From assembly GCA_014584695.1 (NCBI GenBank), contig JACTMI010000032.1, positions 41,265 through 105,264 on the forward strand: a DNA stretch of 64,000 nt, written 5' to 3'. The position numbers and the translations under genes were made by a program. Source of the DNA: Acidobacteriota bacterium (GTDB lineage Bacteria; Acidobacteriota; Thermoanaerobaculia; Multivoradales; JAGPDF01). Shown in pieces: positions 61,703-64,000 of this stretch. The first letter of the stretch is position 1. Each line of letters begins with the position of its first letter. Below the pieces are notes generated by a model. It saw nothing but the letters and a program-made list of their open reading frames with translations, had not been told where the DNA came from and made no database searches.

Positions 61703-64000
61703 ATGGACCCGGGCTTCCGGCCCGCCGGCGGCGGGCCCGCTCCCTGCGAGTCGTCCGCGGCCGGCCGCCTCTGGCCGGCGCCGGCGGTGGCCGTCGGCGA
61801 GCCCGCCGCCTGCGGCATGGGCTTCCTGGCCTCGCGTAAGGGGGTGGCGGAGCGGCGGCTGGTCGAGCTGGCGCTCGAGCTCTGCCGGCAGTTCGACCAT
61901 CGCGGGGCGCCCGGCCATGGCGCCGGCGTGCAGCTCGACATCCCCTGGCCGCTGCTGCTCGGCCGTTTTCCCGAGCACGTGCGCGCCATCGCCCAGCGCG
62001 ACGTCGCGCTCGGCATGTTCTTCCTCCCCTTCGAGGCCGAAGCGCGGCGGCGCTGCGTCGAGCTGACCGAAGAGCTCGCGGCGCTCGGCGGCGCCGACGT
62101 GCTGGGCTGGGCCGACGTGCCGTGCGACCTGGCGGCGCTGCCGGCCGACTCGGAAGCGCGCCGCACCGCGCCGGTCGTCCGGCAGGCGATCTTCCGGCGC
62201 CCCGCGGCGCTCTCGGAGGAAGGCTGGTTCACCGCCCGCTTCCTGCTCCGGCTGGCGCTCGACGAGGTGGTCGCCGAGGAGGTCGGCTTCGACTTCTCGG
62301 TGGTCAGCCTGTCGAACCGGACCGTGGTCTACAAGGGGCTGGCCGAGCTGTCGCGCATCGCCGAGCTCTACCCCGACCTCGCCGATCCGGACTGTGCCTC
62401 TCGCTACGTTCTCTTCCACAGCCGCTACTCGACCAACACGACCACCGCCTGGCGGCGGGCGCAGCCGTTCTGGGCGCTCGCCCACAACGGCGAGATCACC
62501 ACCGTGCGCGGCAACGTCGCCTGGATGCACGCCATCGGCCGCGACCTGGTGCGGCGCCTGGCCGAGCGCCACCCGAGCCTGGCGCCGCTCGCCGCGCGCG
62601 TCCGCTCGGTGGTCTGCGCCGGCGGCTCGGATTCGGCCAACCTGGACGATCTGGTGATCGCCCTGGTGGCGGGCGGCATGACGCTGCCGCAGGCACTGCT
62701 GGCGCTGCTGCCGGAGTCCAGTCGCTCGGCGCGCGAGGCGCCGAGGCTCGCGGCCTTCCACGACGCCACCGCGGTCTTCCTCGGCGCCTGCGACGGCCCG
62801 GCGGCGATCGTCGCCTGCGACGGCGCGGAGGCGGTGGCGCACCTCGACCGCAATGGGTTGCGGCCGCTCTGGATCGAGACCACGCCGCTCTACGTCCTGG
62901 CCGCGAGCGAGCTGACCGGCACCGCGGACCTCGGCCCGATCGAGACGCGGCGCGTCTTCGGACCGGGCGACACGGCCCTGGTCCGGCTGACCGACGGCGA
63001 AGTGCTGGGCGCCGAGGAGATCCACCGCGACTTGGCGCGCAAGCGCTTCCGCTGGCCGCTGCGGCACGTGCGGCTCACCGGCCGCGCGGCGCCACCGCCG
63101 CCGCCCGATCTGGCGCGCCTCCAGCGCGCCTTCGGCATGACCCGCGAGGATCTCGACACGATCCTCGAACCGCTCGCCGCGACCGGCAAGCCGGCGGTCG
63201 GCGCGATGGGCGACGACACGCCGCCGGCCGCGCTGCTCGACCGCTGGCCGCGGCGGCTCGAGGACTACTTCCAGCTCCGGTTCGCGCAGGAGACCAGCCC
63301 GCCGATCGATCCGATCCGCGACGCCTGGGTGTTCGAGACCTCGGCGGTGGTGGGCGACCGGTCGGGTCTCTGGGCCGAGGAGGCGGGCACCCATTTCGTG
63401 CTGCCGGAGCGCTTACCGGGCGCGGAGCTGGTGGCCGCGCTGCGCTCGCGGCGCGAGTCGCTGCTGCTCGACGTGACCTTCGCCGCCGCCGAGGGCGCGG
63501 CCGGGCTCGAGCGCGGGCTCGACACCATCGTCGCGCGCGGCGTCGAAGCGGCGGGGCGCAAGGCCGTGCTGCTGCTCTCCGACCGCCGGGTCTCCGCCGC
63601 GCGCGCGCCGCTGCCGATGCTGCGCGCCGTGGCGCGGCTCCACGACGCGCTGGTCGCCCGCGGATCGCGCCACCGCGTCGGGCTGGTGGCGGACGCCGGC
63701 ATCTGGGACGTCCACCACGCCGCGCTCCTGATCGCGCTGGGCGCGGACGCGGTCCACCCCTGGCTCGGCGTCGCCTCGGCGGGGGAGCGGTCAGCGCGCT
63801 ATCTCGAGGGGCTGCGGGCGGGCTTCGCCGAGGCGATGTCGATGCTCGGCATCACCCCCTCCGCCGCTTACTGTGGAGCACGGCTGGTCGAGGCGATCGG
63901 GCTCGACCGGGAGCTGGTCGAGCGCGAGTTTCCCGGCGTCGCCGGTCACCTGGGCGGGATCGGGACCGAGATCCTCGACGCCGAGTGGCTCGCCTTCCAT
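61703..64000 (+). CDS. gltB: glutamate synthase large subunit, N-terminal part (runs off the window)
   Basis: 766 codons are open to the end of the window. Residues ~37-400 are the class II glutamine amidotransferase domain: AACGMGFLASRKG puts the N-terminal nucleophile at C37 after a 36-residue propeptide, and HSRYSTNT, LAHNGEITTVRGN, CAGGSDSANLDD and DRNGLRPLW are conserved. The central domain follows (QEXSPPIDP-like QETSPPIDPIRD) and the window ends in it. It moves the amide of glutamine to 2-oxoglutarate. GGAGGTG lies just before ATG 61703. Confidence 0.93.
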   Translation, partial: MDPGFRPAGGGPAPCESSAAGRLWPAPAVAVGEPAACGMGFLASRKGVAERRLVELALELCRQFDHRGAPGHGAGVQLDIPWPLLLGRFPEHVRAIAQRDVALGMFFLPFEAEARRRCVELTEELAALGGADVLGWADVPCDLAALPADSEARRTAPVVRQAIFRRPAALSEEGWFTARFLLRLALDEVVAEEVGFDFSVVSLSNRTVVYKGLAELSRIAELYPDLADPDCASRYVLFHSRYSTNTTTAWRRAQPFWALAHNGEITTVRGNVAWMHAIGRDLVRRLAERHPSLAPLAARVRSVVCAGGSDSANLDDLVIALVAGGMTLPQALLALLPESSRSAREAPRLAAFHDATAVFLGACDGPAAIVACDGAEAVAHLDRNGLRPLWIETTPLYVLAASELTGTADLGPIETRRVFGPGDTALVRLTDGEVLGAEEIHRDLARKRFRWPLRHVRLTGRAAPPPPPDLARLQRAFGMTREDLDTILEPLAATGKPAVGAMGDDTPPAALLDRWPRRLEDYFQLRFAQETSPPIDPIRDAWVFETSAVVGDRSGLWAEEAGTHFVLPERLPGAELVAALRSRRESLLLDVTFAAAEGAAGLERGLDTIVARGVEAAGRKAVLLLSDRRVSAARAPLPMLRAVARLHDALVARGSRHRVGLVADAGIWDVHHAALLIALGADAVHPWLGVASAGERSARYLEGLRAGFAEAMSMLGITPSAAYCGARLVEAIGLDRELVEREFPGVAGHLGGIGTEILDAEWLAFH

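Overview
The window is a very GC-rich stretch of bacterial chromosome with no rRNA or tRNA gene that I could recognise. Gene content fits a metabolically versatile bacterium, most likely an Acidobacteriota relative with Myxococcota as the main alternative. The basis is an Rnf complex, a Hyb-type [NiFe] hydrogenase, an NAD-linked selenoprotein formate dehydrogenase, a large secreted BNR/VPS10 protein, a DUF1684 protein and Rhs polymorphic toxins. The lineage is an inference; nothing here fixes it.

Layout. 1-2.7 kb: small genes and a tandem ~204-bp intergenic repeat. 2.9-10.2 kb: a minus-strand Rhs island with two near-identical Rhs cores carrying different tips (HNH nuclease; JAB/DUF4329-like), a likely immunity gene, and a chain of overlapping small genes ending in a secreted HExxH protease. 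10.2-15.1 kb: lipoprotein, Nudix-MBL fusion, DUF1684 and MsrB-MsrA proteins. 15.1-15.9 kb: a repeat cluster with a 31-G tract. 15.9-19.9 kb: BNR/VPS10 protein and an orphan ParA. 20-24.8 kb: hypF-hypC-hypD-hypE. 25.3-41.4 kb: one long minus-strand gene train: hemerythrin, korA, korB, a 793-aa Fe-S protein (X), rnfB, a 1333-aa PFOR-like protein (Y), rnfC, rnfD, rnfG, rnfE, rnfA, a Cys-rich membrane protein and apbE. 41.5-43.1 kb: an epimerase fusion. 43.2-48.7 kb: hybO-hybA-hybB-hybC-hybD, divergent from hypA-hypB, a nickel transporter and a Rieske protein (48.9-51.2 kb). 51.2-52.8 kb: vapBC inside a third repeat cluster with two 38-bp REP-like palindromes. 52.9-56 kb: icd and aceK. 56-61.6 kb: fdhD, then a formate dehydrogenase locus on the plus strand. 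61.7 kb to the end: truncated gltB.

How the genes work together. Hydrogenase, its Hyp maturation factors and a nickel importer form a self-contained H2 oxidation/production module. The KorAB 2-oxoacid:ferredoxin oxidoreductase is co-transcribed with Rnf, which suggests that reduced ferredoxin from 2-oxoacid oxidation (or reductive carboxylation run backwards) is exchanged with NADH and an ion gradient. X and Y, two large Fe-S proteins that share a domain, lie within this operon and may wire KorAB to Rnf; this is the best candidate for an undescribed system. The formate dehydrogenase is unusual twice over: its catalytic polypeptide needs selenocysteine (in-frame TGA with a clean SECIS hairpin), and its N-terminal Fe-S half is a separate gene placed after the NuoEF-like subunit. 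Icd and AceK adjoin each other, implying phospho-control of isocitrate flux.
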